Assembly: GCA_030248195.1 (NCBI GenBank)
Contig: JASAND010021064.1
Coordinates: 52,248 to 116,247, forward strand
Direction of reading: 5' to 3'
Origin: Trissonchulus latispiculum
Taxonomy: Eukaryota; Nematoda; Enoplea; Enoplida; Ironidae
DNA: 64,000 nucleotides
Part shown: one piece after another, positions 1 to 11,760 of the stretch
Layout: each line of letters starts with the position of its first letter
Numbering within the stretch: the first letter of the stretch is position 1
The notes under the pieces: model-generated
Told to the model about the DNA's origin: nothing
What the model saw: the letters and a program-made list of their open reading frames with translations, nothing else
Databases searched by the model: none
Translations under genes and position numbers: made by a program

Positions 1-450
1 AAAACGTAAACCCTCTCGAGCTGAGTATTATGCACAAAAGGGTTTAATTCCATCTTTGGTTTAATCAGTTAATTCTTTGTTTTTCTGTTCCATCTTTTTG
101 TCGGTTTTAGCAATTCCCACCTACGTTGGTGAATTGTCTTTCTGGACAATCTACGCAACAGAGTCATTAGTTTTGTTGAGTGCAAACTTTTTGGCTCGCT
201 TTCTAGTGTAAACAGTGACTCATCCAAGTCAAATTCAAATTCCACTTTTTTGGCAATTTTCAAAGAAGCATTTAACCAGTAGCGTGCGAGAAGTATAAAA
301 GTTGTGTTCAAGTTTGTAAAACGGAGTTGAAAACGGATTAGTAGTTTGGTTATTGACGGATTAATTAAAGATATAGCGATTAAAGCATTAGGTGACTTTT
401 TCGAGGAATAATGTAGTTTGCGGATTAACGAACTTTTGAAAGCCTCATGT

Positions 451-886
451 TGATAATAGCAAGAGTACATAATACATAAGAGTATGACAAGCGCCATACG
501 CTATGTATTATGGGCGCGCTACATCCGATGCGCGCTATCTGCTGACCCTCCCCATACATCAGACCCCCCTCACCCCGCCCCTATACATGTACGGGGTCAA
601 AGCGGGGGATCGGGCTCGTGCTTGTATATTTTGTGCACAGATGTGTAAATCATACACGCTTAGACCCCATACACAAATTGGGGCCCCGTCAAGTTTAACA
701 TGTAAGTATACTAACATAGACTCCGATCCCCCGTTTGGACCCCGTACATGTATAGGAGCGGAGTCAAGGGGGTCTGATTTATGGGGCGGGGGGTAAGCCG
801 ATAGCGTGCAGAGGATGTAGCGAGCTCATAATACATAGCGTATGACGCTTGTCATACTCTTATGTATTATGTACTTTTGATAATAG
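451..886. mobile_element. Non-autonomous MITE, 9-bp target duplication
   Basis: The termini (460-877) are inverted copies of AGTACATAATACATAAGAGT followed by ATGACAAGCG. They are flanked by a perfect 9-bp direct repeat, TGATAATAG, at 451-459 and 878-886. Nine-bp duplications are typical of Mutator-like (MULE) elements, which is the suggested superfamily. The interior is GC-rich and largely self-complementary (for example ATACATGTACGGGG against CCCCGTACATGTAT), and it encodes nothing convincing. The 3.1-kb element at 14349-17483 has related ends. Confidence 0.8.
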
Positions 887-985
887 TATGGACGATAGAC
901 TTATTTTGGAATTTTTTGACGGTATTTTAGTTGCGACGAATTTAACGGAATACGGAAATTTTAGTGGAATTGATATACACAGTAT

Positions 986-2030
986 TAAAGTCTGACCAAA
1001 AAATGTGTGTACAAAATCTGTAAGGGCTCCAGTGAACTAAATATACGCCAGAACCCCATAAAACCATATATTTTCGGAATCCTTGCAGCGATACGAACAT
1101 TTTTATAAAATTTAAAATTTTTTAAAATTTCAAAAATTTTAAAATATCGGTTTTTCGGAGAATTTTTTCGGACCGTTCAAGGTATTCAACTCATTCGTTC
1201 GGAAAAAATTTCCCGTCCGAAGACGCATCGATTGACACAAGAACGAAAAAAGTCGGTTGAGAAATAAGCATTTTATTCAAAAAATTCGTTTTTCCATTTT
1301 CTTTGATGTTTGCCGCTTTTTGCAACTTTGACTGGCCGTTACTTGTGACTCGCTCAGTGGAAAAATTTTTGGATTAGATTTTCAGGACCGCCTAGGCGTC
1401 AGCTTTGATCTTATATAGGTGGTATTTCAAATTTTGAATGTCGATTTTTTCGAAAAATACCACTTTTTGACCAAAAATTTCGGCATAGTGATTCTTGCAA
1501 AAGGGAGTAAAAATAGCATAATCATAAAGTTCAATCTGAGCTGTATCCAACGATATAAAGTTTTCGCGGCTACGACTTATATTGCGCCAGCAATGAATTT
1601 TTAAACAATATCCCTTATTTCAGCTGGTTTTTACTAGTTTACACTGCTTCAGTCAAATCACGGCGACAACATCAAAGAGAGCCAAAAACCAGCTGAAATA
1701 AGGGATATTGTTTAAAACTTCAATCCTGGCGCAATATAAGTCGTAGCAACAAAACCTTCATATAGTTGGATTCAGCTCAGCTTGAACTTTATGATTATGT
1801 TATTTTTACTCACTTTTGCTAAATTTGCTTTGCCGAACTTTTTGGTCAAAAAGTGGTATTTTTCGAACGAATGAGTTGAATACCTTGAACGGTCCGAAAA
1901 AATTCTCCGAAAAACCGATATTTTAAAATTTTTGAAATTTTAAAAAATTTTAAATTTTATAAAAATGTTCGTCTCGCTGCAAGGATTCCGAAAATATATG
2001 GTTTTATGGGGTTCTGACGTATATTTAGTT
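986..2030. mobile_element. Foldback element, AAGTCTGACC family (degraded)
   Basis: The left end is TA followed by AAGTCTGACCAAAAAA at 988. Long inverted arms run from about 1038 to 1633 and from 1684 to about 2030, with a loop of about 50 bp. The right arm lacks roughly 240 bp present on the left (1205-1450) and has lost the terminal repeat. Interior blocks (for example 1310-1400) are homologous to the intact relative at 57946-59279. There is no ORF. The TA target suggests Tc1/mariner-type mobilisation; that assignment is inferred. Confidence 0.75.
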
Positions 2031-4820
2031 TATTTGTTTTTGTGATCACATTATTCATAGTAATTTTGTATGGTAGTTAATTAGTCAGTATAATATAGTC
2101 TGTATAGTTATTTTGTTCATATTTTGTCGTAGTCATATAAACGTGTACAGTATTGATAGTTGATTGATAGTTAGTGGTCAATTTTGTGTTTGAAGTTAGT
2201 TATGCATATTCGGAAAATCCTAAAAAGCAACATTCAAAAAACCCAAAAATATTTGCGTTCTTAACTTGTTTTTCTTGTTACTTATGTTGTTTGCTTATTG
2301 TTATGGTTGTTTACGTACGGTTGTTTAATCATTACGGTTACCTACATCCGTTAAGTTTTGTGTTCAGCTAGTGCCATTGATCATGTAAATATGTTTTCTT
2401 GTATGTTGTTGTTTCCTATGCTAATCATGTTTTTAATCAGGGCAGCTCGGAGCTTTAAGGGTCTTGTATTTAGATGTTCTGTAGAAATTTTCTTAGTCTA
2501 TCCTGAGTGAAATACTAGGCAATTTGTATAAGATGACGGTTTATTCTATTTTCTCTTTTGCTTCTCAACGATTTCCTCTTTATAGAGTTCTTATTCTCTG
2601 ACTTTCTGTATAGCCATTATATTATAAATGTATGTGTGTTTAATCGATTACAACAGCGGATATAACGACTTCCATCGAAACTCTAAATTCGATTTCTTCT
2701 GCAGAGACAGCTCCGAATTCCTGAGGTGCAGTTCATACGGGTTTGAACTCATCCTACGGTGAAACCAGAAGACCATCACCCCAAATTTAACCAAATTTTA
2801 CAAAAACAACAGCTACAACGACGCTATAAATTATGGACAATATAGACAATTTTGTGTGCTCAGTATATGCATAATTGTTTGTTCGTTTTTTATTTTTGCC
2901 TTAATTTTTGCCGCTATACTGCCTTATATTTTTGCCATTGTTTAAGTCATAATGTTGTGCTTTATTCTTATGCCATCTACAGTTTCTTTTTGCCATATAT
3001 TCATTACTGCGTGATTCGTCCGTAAACTTTGATTCGTCTAGTTATGTAACCCCATCCCCATATATTTCCCCTATATATGTATGTGCTTTAATTTTGCTAG
3101 CTATATGTATACGTATTTTTGTTGTTTTCTTTGAAGGATCAGGTGATCTTCATTCTTATGCGGCGGAGGTAGGTTCGTGCGCTAGATCTTTAAAACTTTG
3201 GGTTAAAAAGGTTCTTGATAGATGAAAATTTTTATTTGTTTGCAATAGTCTTTACCTCATTCTATGTGCATTGAATATTTGTTTTGTCGTGTATAGGATA
3301 ACTTTTGTTTTATAGTTTAGTTAGGACATTGAACGTTGATAATGTGTTATTTCTTGAATTAGTTGATTTTTCTGTGAAACTTTGTAATTTGTTAGTTAGG
3401 AACTGTGAACTTTGTATAGTTTAGCTAGTTCTGTATAGTATTGATGGTCGTAAACTTTGTATTGTCTGTTTTCTAAAAATCGATATAATGTGCGTTTGAC
3501 TTGTATGTTTATAAGTGTGTTTGCGAAACCGTACAGTGAATTGTTGTATTTCTATTCTTTATGGTCTTCTATTCATAGTGGATTTTTGGGTATATTACCT
3601 TTTCTATGTGGGTCGTTTTTCTCTCTCTTTTCTATTTCTGATTAACTTATTTTCGCTATACTTAGTTTGGTTGCAACTACTTACTGTCTTGTTTCGTTTT
3701 CTTTATTCTCTCTGTATTTCGCTTTACTTCGCCTGTCTATGACTTCTATTTTTGCTAGCACTTTCTAACTTTAATTTTCGTAATTTCTATTTGTAGTTTC
3801 TTTGTTTGAATGCAACGTAACCATAAAAACATACACTAAAACAATTCGTTACTGTTTTGTACCGTTTCTAGTCTGTTAACTATTGTGATCAGCTTAGATC
3901 TGATCCATGTATCAGTTGATGTTCGATTCTACTACGAAAGTTTATTTTACATTTGATATTTGATTGCACCTTAACTTGCGTGTTTATATTTAAATAAAGC
4001 TATATATAAAAGCGATATATATACATTAAGTTCGTTGTTACGCCACAAACACTTTTAGTTGGTTACCCAATGGAGATTTGCTGATCCGGTAGTGAAGAAA
4101 ACTTATAGGATTTGGAATAAAGTCTAGGTAAATTTCTAGAATAGGCCCGGTCTAGGAACCTGTAATGCTCAGCCCTTTAATTCCTTAAGTTAAGTTCTAG
4201 ACAATTAGCTTAGGATTAACAATGTAGTTTACATTCACTGGCTATTAGCACTCTAAGAGGAGGGGTATGCAAAATATAACATTAAACTATTACAAAAAAT
4301 AATGGAATCTCAGATAGCAGTTCCTCTTCAATTTTTGGCCGAATTTTTTCCTCCGTGTTTCTAACTGCTGAGTCCGCTTTCGTTCTTAACATTTTCGTTA
4401 GCATAAAAGATATAGTGTTGGAAATTCCGAATTGGAGATACTTTATTAACTCGGTTTCAGCTTTTGTCACTCAGTGAGAAATTGTACCCGGCTGTAGTGC
4501 GCTTGCGCCACAAAACGATCACGCGTCTCTTGAGATTTGAGACTGAGTACATTCAAAGCCATAAAAACTGGAGCCCCGCATGGCATACCAGATTTCTCCG
4601 TAAAGCAATAGGCTCAATTCTAAATGTATGGTTGTGTTGAAGAATGTTGTTTGCTCTGGGATCCTTCCTTTTGTAAGAGACAATTTCCTGACTTAGTGGA
4701 AACGCTGGAAAAGGTTTCACCTGACCAAATATTTACAGCACATTTATACAATCGGTGAAGGCAGCAGGCAGACAAACTGTCATTCGAAATGTTTAGGGAC
4801 AAATGTTGAACATTAAGTCT
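2031..4820. other. Non-coding, T-rich stretch
   Basis: No gene or clear repeat boundary was found here. The plus strand is strongly T-rich from about 2880 to 3960, and its short reading frames look like chance. A minus-strand AATAAA (plus TTTATT at 4442-4447) could serve the gene ending at 4825 if its 3' UTR is about 380 nt long. Confidence 0.5.
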
Positions 4821-4824
4821 TAAC

Positions 4825-7136
4825 TCATTTTCCAAACAGTTTGAGATTCGATGACTGGTGAAGTTTCATAAGCGGATTGGCGTCGAGGTTCTTCCTGACC
4901 GAAAACTTTGAGACCACAGATTTGTTGTATTGATGTAACCTATAAATAACAAAATGAGACGATATGCGTTCACGACACCTGGGCAAACTCACAAATTCAC
5001 TGTGTTGACTATGCCTGCCTATAGGTAGCTGTCACATTCCATGTGTTTTAGACAAGAGTCCATGATTTCTCCTATATATTAGAAGAAGAGTAAGCCGCTA
5101 GAGGGCTCCTCATCTTGACATTGCGTAACGGTCGACCACAATACACGAATGTTCCCCCGTTTGGGGGGGGGGGATCGACAGGTATACCTCCCTCCACTTG
5201 ATGGGGGGGGGCGCTGAAAGAGGTTCCCGTTTGGGGGGGGGGGTCGCTTCAAGAGGTCCCTGTTTGGGGGGATCGCTCAAGCAGGCTAAGTTCGTCTGAT
5301 TCTGATTGGCTGTTGGCGACCCCCCCCCGACGGGGACCACTTTTTGTGACCCCCACAAACGGGGCCCACTTTTTGTGACCCCCCCAAACGGGGACCACTT
5401 TTTGTGACCCCCCCCAGACGGGGACCCATTTTCGAATGGAACAAAAACTACCGTAATGCTTTGCTAGACCCCCCGCCCAAACAGAGGGGGGGTTTCTGCA
5501 ATCTGATTGGTTGTTGGCTACCCCCCACCAAACGGAGGGGGGTACGCGCTGTCGATTTGGTCGATCCTCCCCAAACGGGATAACATTCGCGTATTGTGGG
5601 CGGAGCACCGTTAGGCAACGCAGTGAAGAGAAGCCCTCTTACTCTTCTTCTTAATAATAGTTCAATTATGCACTTTTGGTTTAGATGTTAGCAGTAATAA
5701 CGAGTTAACCAAGAGTTCAGCAAAGACAATATTTTCTCTCTTCCACTTGTTTATCGATCTGTGGACAATTTCAATGAAATCAACTGCTTTATACATTCTA
5801 AGCACTCCAAACTGAATTGTTTAAAATCCCACAGACTATGTTGCTTGTAGACGTACAGATTATCAACAGACACAGTTCAGCCAGTCTGCCGTGCTATAAC
5901 ATTGGTGGGGCATCAGAATGCTCGATTGGGTGCTAGACCCTACAATACCAAACATAAACTCTTGTTGAGAACACCATTTTGCGGTCTATATTGGTCTGTA
6001 TAAGGTCGGGTCGGGTCAGGTCGGGTCCTCAATCAAGCACCGTTTGTGGTCTAAGGGCGGCTCCCCGGCTGCCTCCTAACCCGAGGCCATATCATATATA
6101 CTTCATTCTTCTTCAAAGCCGGGAGCCTTTACAAATCAAAGAACCATACAACCATATACAATAACCCTTAGCACCACGAGGACCACAATATACCAAACCA
6201 TCTATCTTGACCTGCAATTCCACCATTCCCAGGCATCACAAACGACTTCATCTCCTCAGAGCGGTAAGGACACGGCACTGTCGCCAAATGTGAAAGGTTG
6301 AAATCAGGATCTGAAAGATGTGAAGAAAAGTGTCCAGGGCGGGGATCGAACCGCCGAGCTTTGGTTTAAGAGTAGAACGCTCTACCACTTGCGCCACATC
6401 CCCGGACAAGGAGACTAGATTATTCCGCTGATTTCAACCTTTCTGGGTAGCTGATATTTAACAGTTTTATAGCAGGGCCTTTAGTGCATTCACACATATT
6501 AACGAGTCGATGTGGGAAGCTACGTGGAACACGGATGCATGAACAGCACGAGAACCTCGTGCTAACATCGAGAACCGGCTACCACTAGGCTTTACAAATC
6601 CACTTGAACAAGGGACTAATCACATGAAGTAAACCCAGCTGTTTATTCTTAACTGGTCGATAAATGGATACCACTGCGGTGGGAAGGAAACAGGAGCCTG
6701 TGTTCTGGTGTAAGCCTTATGAAGGTCTGGCCCCCCTTTCCACAGATGTAGTCAACATTTGAGTTGTCACTCTTGGATTCGGGCTAAGAATCCGGAAATA
6801 ATCATCGCCACCCCATAACCTTCTGTAAGTTGGAGTTCTCTCCAGGGGTCATTTTACCTTTAGAGCTTAACTATGTCTAAGTCAGGAGCTGCACAAAAAT
6901 CACAAGGTCTGCTACAAATTAACTGCAGTACTATAACGTTGAGACCGAAGCTGCAATAAAAAGCAATTATGAGTTATACAAAGGAGGTTGCTTTTTACTT
7001 ACCACTGTTTTAGCATATTGTTGTGATACTGGGCAGTTGCATCTGTGATGAAAATTCTCTTGGCAGGAAGGGCAAAGGTGCTGGCTAGTACAAAATTTAA
7101 AGCTAATACAATAGCACAATTGATTAAATAGCTCAT
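4825..7136 (-). CDS. Secreted amidated-peptide precursor, two exons
   Basis: The joined exons are 7136-7003 and 4939-4825, 82 codons in all. Exon 1 begins with a signal-peptide-like stretch (residues 1-22, core CAIVLALNFVLAS) followed by LPAKR, a dibasic site at 26-27. It ends in a strong donor (TG|GTAAGT, phase 2). The acceptor TTATTTATAG at 4940 completes the codon as Trp and the frame stays open to a stop. Exon 2 carries RK at 60-61 and ends LKLFGK-stop, the arrangement expected for a C-terminally amidated peptide. Predicted products are residues 28-59 (start IFITDATAQYHNNM) and NLDANPLMKLHQSSNLKLF-NH2. The first product weakly recalls secretin- or PTH-family hormones (F-x-T-D, then N-N-M and W-L spacing), which is unproven. 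The 2-kb intron holds a MITE and a SINE. The match of phase, signal peptide and terminal GK is the case for the gene; chance joining of unrelated exons is the alternative. Confidence 0.5.
5081..5652. mobile_element. G/C-tract MITE
   Basis: The inverted termini are AGAAGAAGAGTAAG at 5081 and its complement ending at 5652. Imperfect inversion continues inward for about 60 bp (TTGCGTAACGGT, CACAATAC-CGAATGTT). The interior is an array of GGGG/CCCC runs of 5-12 nt: G-runs at 5163-5275, C-runs at 5321-5420. Spacers are CCACTTTTTGTGACCC-like and repeat several times at 5336-5420. Open frames here come from low-complexity repetition. No clean target duplication was identified. Confidence 0.7.
6290..6470 (-). 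repeat. tRNA-derived SINE copy
   Basis: Read on the minus strand, 6410-6330 resembles a tRNA: D-arm GGCGCAAGTGGTAGAGC (A box), loop CTCTTAA suggesting a Lys-CTT ancestor, and T-arm CGGTTCGATCCCCGCC (B box). The anticodon stem does not pair. Flanking sequence (GTTGAAATCA, GAAGAAAAGTGTCC, AGCTGATATT-AACAG) recurs at 49905-50105, so this is a dispersed repeat and not a working tRNA gene. Confidence 0.65.
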
Positions 7137-8700
7137 TGCAGTTACCTTTGTCGTGAACTTTATGGTATCCAGAGAGTTCCTAAATTCAAAAGACATTCAT
7201 AGCAGTTTCAGATTAGATGAGCTTTGGTCTGTAGACCTTGTCTAACCAGTAGAAAAGGAACTGCAACCAACTGTGCGAACAAACAAGAAAAATAACTTAT
7301 CTATAAAATAAAATACTGATCTAATACTTCTTGTTCGTTGTGAAATATTTGGTTCCTTACACTAGTGGGGTCAAACGATCGGGTTTAACTACGGTAGTTT
7401 TGAAAAGTTGGGCTTATTTAATAGGAATCTTCAACTCTAAAATGGTGAAGTAATAAAATATCAAAGTCCAAAACGTGAATACCCAAAACAATGTTCACCT
7501 TTCTTGTTATTTTGGGTATTCACGTTTTGGACTTTGATATTTTATTGATTTCTTTGTATCACTTGTGGATCCGTGAATACGTGGCTGTTTTATCGATTAT
7601 CTCTTCTAAAATGGTGAAGTAGAAAGCAATGCTAGTGCAAACAAATTTTTAGGTCATCACAGCTTTGACGAAAAATCTTCTATAGATTCATTAATTCTTG
7701 TCGAATTTGATATAGTGTATTTTAGCCTCCTGCTAGCAATTTCTGTTTCAATATAGTGCACTGACTGAAATTAGTTCAATGACTATTGAAATGGCAAGCG
7801 TTTCAACTCGTCGCTTCAAAGCTCGAGGCGTTCTTGTTGCGAAAGGGCAGCATGCGTTCTTCAGGAAATTCATAGGTCCTTTTATGCAAGGCCAATAGGT
7901 TTTTGTACCTGGGGGCTGCTGATCTTCTAGTTAACAGATTTATATCTGTTGCACTATAATGTTCATTTGGCCAACAGATTCTAAGGAGGACAATCCATTA
8001 AAAACCGCACGGGAACGGGAAGGTTATCGGAAAAGAAAGAATTCGGTGCCAAATGGATTTAATTTTAAGTTCCAACCTTGCATGAAAATTGTCTGTTCAG
8101 GAGGTTATTTGATATAGCCTAGAGAAAACCATATAACATCTTTTCCACGCGTTTTGAGCCAAATAAATAGCGCTAAATAATGAATTTTCACTAAAATAAA
8201 GGAATTATTGACAGAATTGCGGATGGAAAGTTATTCCCCTCGTTTTGGAGTCAAAGTGAAATTAAACAGTGACTCTAAACTTAACCGTCCAAAATATTGT
8301 TTCTCAGAATTTCCACTCATTTGCTTTCCATGTGTCTTATCTAGAGAGTCTTGCCATAATGGCACAATCAAAAGTTATGAAGCTGGAGTGTGCAGCTGCC
8401 AACACTGATGCAAACGATAAGATGAAATGAGATATCGACGAAAGGTGAATAACAATAGAAGTTGGTACTAAATTGTTTGCTGTCCCAACCATATTAAGGT
8501 AATGATTATTCCTAGATTTATCTGTTTTGCTTGCCGTTACTGTTATTGTTTGTTCAAAACACTCATGCGCAATGCCTATACTGGGCCTATACATGTATAG
8601 GCCAGAATCCGAGACCCCCGCGCAGTGCGCAGCAATATTTGTGACCCCCGCGCAGCGCAAAGCGCTGCGCAGAAGACCCTGTGCGGGGTTCAGCATTTTT
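7137..8700. other. Intergenic; hairpin insertion at 7.45 kb
   Basis: No coding region is supported. A perfect 37-bp inverted repeat (7452-7488 and 7510-7546, 21-nt loop) lies within 152 bp bounded by 17-bp direct repeats, TCTAAAATGGTGAAGTA, at 7436-7452 and 7605-7621. A GC-rich block with CGCGCAG motifs (8590-8700) leads into the minisatellite. Confidence 0.6.
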
Positions 8701-9299
8701 GGAACCCTCGCGCAGAGCAGCGTGCCTCTGCGCAGGGGTCAGCACTGTTGGAACCTTCGCGCAAAGCAGCGTGTCTCTGCGCAGGGGTCTGCACTGTTGG
8801 AACCCTCGCGCAGAGCAGCGGCAGAGCAGCGTGTCCCTGCGCAGGGGTCAGCACTGTTGGAACCTTCGCGCAAAGCAGCGTGTCTCTGCGTAGGGGTCAG
8901 CACTGTTGGAACCCTTGCGCAAAGCAGCGTGTCTCTGCGCAGGGGTCAGCACTGTTGGAACCCTCGCGCAAAGCAGCGTGTCTCTGCGCAGGGGTCAGCA
9001 CTGTTGGAACCCTCGCGCAAAGCAGCGTGTCTCTGCGCAGGGGTCTGCACTGTTGGAGCCCTCGCGCAAAGCAGCGTGTCTCTGCGCAGGGGTCAGCACT
9101 GTTGGAACCCTCGCGCAAAGCAGCGTGTCTCTGCGCAGGGGTCTGCACTGTTGGAGCCCTCGCGCAAAGCAGCGTGTCTCTGCGCAGGGGTCTGCACTGT
9201 TGGGACCCTCGCGCAAAGCAGCGTGTCTCTGCGCGGGGGTCAGTACTGTTGGAACCCTCGCGGCGTCCCTGCGCGGGGATCAGCACTGTTGGAATTAGA
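8701..9299. repeat. 49-bp GC-rich minisatellite, about 12 units
   Basis: The unit begins GGAACCCTCGCGCAAAGCAG and ends CAGCACTGTT. Unit starts fall at 8701, 8750, 8799, 8859, 8908, 8957, 9006, 9055, 9104, 9153, 9202 and 9251. The 8799 unit is 11 bp longer through a local GCAGAGCAGCG duplication, and the last unit is shortened. Because 49 is 3n+1, each frame cycles through all three unit translations and stays open on both strands, giving long artificial frames. No start, splice or protein context supports coding. Confidence 0.95.
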
Positions 9300-10887
9300 T
9301 TTCAATTTTGATTTACTTTACCCCATCAGATTAATTCTCTGTAAAACATGCTAATTTACAACAGGACTAATACTTCCAACAAATTAATCTTTTTCAAAGG
9401 TTTTCATTATTATATTTTTTCAAAATTCAAAACCTTCATCAACACTTAATGCTAACAGTTTGCGTTTGGTTTTTGTACAGTTTTGAATATATTTTCTTCC
9501 AGTTATATTTCTTCCAACAATATTTCTAAACTCACCTAGATAACAAAAAGGTTCAGCTGTTGATACTCAGATGCAAACTTTAATGGATTGCTTTGTAAAG
9601 GTTTTGAGCTACAGAAATCGTTTTAGAAAAATTTTGCGCCGACATTTTGCTTCGATCTGTCAGGAAATTTTCAAAATCAACGGCCCATGTCAAGATAAAC
9701 GTTACTTTATGCTACGTTCAGATCGACTAATTGTTTTCCTGAAGCTTTTTTTCGTGGGGGTTCTAGACGCTCTGGGTTCTTAATTTTACTAAGAGATTTG
9801 ATCCACAACTACATTGTTGCAATTTCTTCGATGGGGGTTTTTGGGGTACTGGGGCTTCTTGGGGTTTTCAACTGTTCGATGAAATGTGTTCTGTAACTCC
9901 ATATATATCCAGTTTTAAATTTTTGTTGGGGGTTCTTGGGGTTCTTGGCCTAATATACATGGCCCAAATCCCGTTCAACTTCGATGAATCTTTCCAAAAT
10001 TACTTCTTTTTAGTGTTATTATAGCACCCTCGACGTAGTCCCGCTTCGAAAAGTGGGAGTTTCCGTTCGGGGTGGATTCAGCAGATTTCTGACAGCTGGC
10101 TAGCAGCTGCATAGTTACACCTATATTCATTCGAAAGATCTCTTTATGCCCTACAGTTTTGCTTTTTGAAGCAACTTTCCAGCTTTTCTCTATTGTGAGA
10201 TATAGCCAACAAACTCTCATATTTTAGCTTCAAAAACTTGTCATTTTTTGCAGAAATCAAATAATCCACCTCGAGCTACGCAGGCAGTAAAATTAAACTA
10301 AATTTGTCTATTATTTGGTAAGGCCAGCTATTCGAGGCGTGATCATTACCCAACAGTTGTTTCTTTGTCTGTAATGATTAAAAATGCAGTTTTTGCGAAA
10401 ATTCGATCGATGTTTTTCCAGCGATTGTGGGGCATTTAATATTCACACGCTGTAGAATTGCCCTTTAACAGATATGTTTTGCACAAGAATACCCCGAGAG
10501 CCTTTTTAGTTGCTCCGAATACTGATTTTTAGCTAAAGTAATCGTTTGGCAAAGTTGATGCTTGCAAAATTACAATAAACAAGTCTAATTTGAAATTTTT
10601 GACCCCCGCGCAAAATTTCCGTTGGCTGTATAGGCCACGGTCGCATCCATTGCCCATGTATGGTTCAAAACTCAAAACACCTGGGAAATGGTAAGGTGAA
10701 CTGGGGGTGGGGGGGCTGCCCGCTCCAGGCATAGCGCTGAACGCACAGGAGTATAGCCAAAAATAGGCTCCGGACAAAACTGGGTAGTGTTTACGCACAG
10801 AGCTCAGTTTTCATGAAGTTTCACCTTTGGAAGAACCGAAATTTCACCTCCTTTCCGTGAGACACATGGCCCGGGAAAGCCTCGCAG
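9300..10887. other. Intergenic with degraded TTAA-family copy
   Basis: About 9970-10560 is a diverged copy of the interior of the TTAA-flanked family at 27742-29100 and 45409-46389. Shared runs include GATGAATCTTTCCAAAAT, TAGCACCCTC, GTCCCGCTTC and TCTCTATTGTGAGATATA. Its ends are lost. No gene was recognised in the remainder. Confidence 0.6.
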
Positions 10888-11760
10888 TTAAGGGGAGGGG
10901 CTCCATTTTTGGCACGTTTATTTCGACCATCTCCGATTTCGCTCATTTTTACATATTTTGTTGTTTGAGTTTTTATTTTAACGAGTATTTGAAACTGAAT
11001 TCGGGACTTGTATGGTAGCTGAGTAATTCCACCTCAAAGTTGGGGTGTGCAATCACCTATTATCCTCGTTACCACACCCTGTCGCCCTGTCTCCAATCTA
11101 CCTCGAGATTGGGTAGGCCAATTTGTCTAAAATTTTGCATGTGGTTCTGGGTTTAGGGTATGGCACGGGGTGCGAAAGTACTCGAGACGGTGATGCTGAA
11201 TATGGTCAAAATTGAAAGTAGCGTAAACCGCCGAATATGGGTATCATTCGAAAGTTCTCGTTGAGTAGATAAAACGTTGTAATAGGGCCACACCACCAAA
11301 GTGTAGATTCGAGTTACGGAGCTTAAAATTGGTCAAAAATGACGAAAAATTAACACATTTTAAGATATCGGCAATATGCTACTCTAATGAGAGCTCTCGA
11401 TATGGACTACACGAATCATACTATACTGGATCACAGAAGTGCCTCTTTTTGGAGATATCGCTATATATTAACGAAAAAGCAGCGGCAACCCATTCTCGCA
11501 ACTTCGCTAGTGAATAGAATTAAGACAAAAATGCCTGAAACAATTGACGTTAATATGCGGAAACTTGCTTGAGTTTGTTGCAGCACTCCCGTCTTTGCTG
11601 ATATTCAAATAGAATTCAGTGAATGGCTCGTAAGTTACGGAGAACTGAACGAAACAACTTAAGATTTAAACTTGATATGTACGACATATGTGGCTAGATA
11701 ATATGTGAAAATGAGCTAAATCCGTGATATAAAACATTTTAACGATGGACCCCCCCTTAA
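10888..11760. mobile_element. TTAA-flanked element, GGGGGGTCCAT family (diverged)
   Basis: TTAA at 10888-10891 is followed by GGGGAGGGGCTCCATTTTTGG. The right end is GATGGACCCCCCC then TTAA at 11757-11760. The left interior (CGACCATCTCCGATTTCGCTCATTTT) matches the better-preserved copy at 35612. The TTAA duplication is the piggyBac signature, but there is no transposase, so this is a MITE-like derivative. Confidence 0.7.

Noticed and set aside
4620..4835. PAN/apple-like protein (SLSACCLHRLYKC...GNCLLQKE) on the minus strand
   Set aside because: It has no in-frame ATG, no supported splice acceptor, and lies just past the stop of the peptide-precursor exon in another frame, so it is probably 3' UTR or chance.
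6330..6410. Functional tRNA-Lys gene on the minus strand
   Set aside because: The D- and T-arms look right, but the anticodon stem (TTCTA/ACCAA) does not pair, and surrounding sequence repeats at 49905-50105, indicating a SINE.
8701..9299. CRISPR-like array
   Set aside because: Units are contiguous tandem copies without unique spacers, in eukaryotic DNA.
8527..9354. Repeat proteins of 130-275 residues
   Set aside because: They are artefacts of the 49-bp minisatellite, open in all frames.
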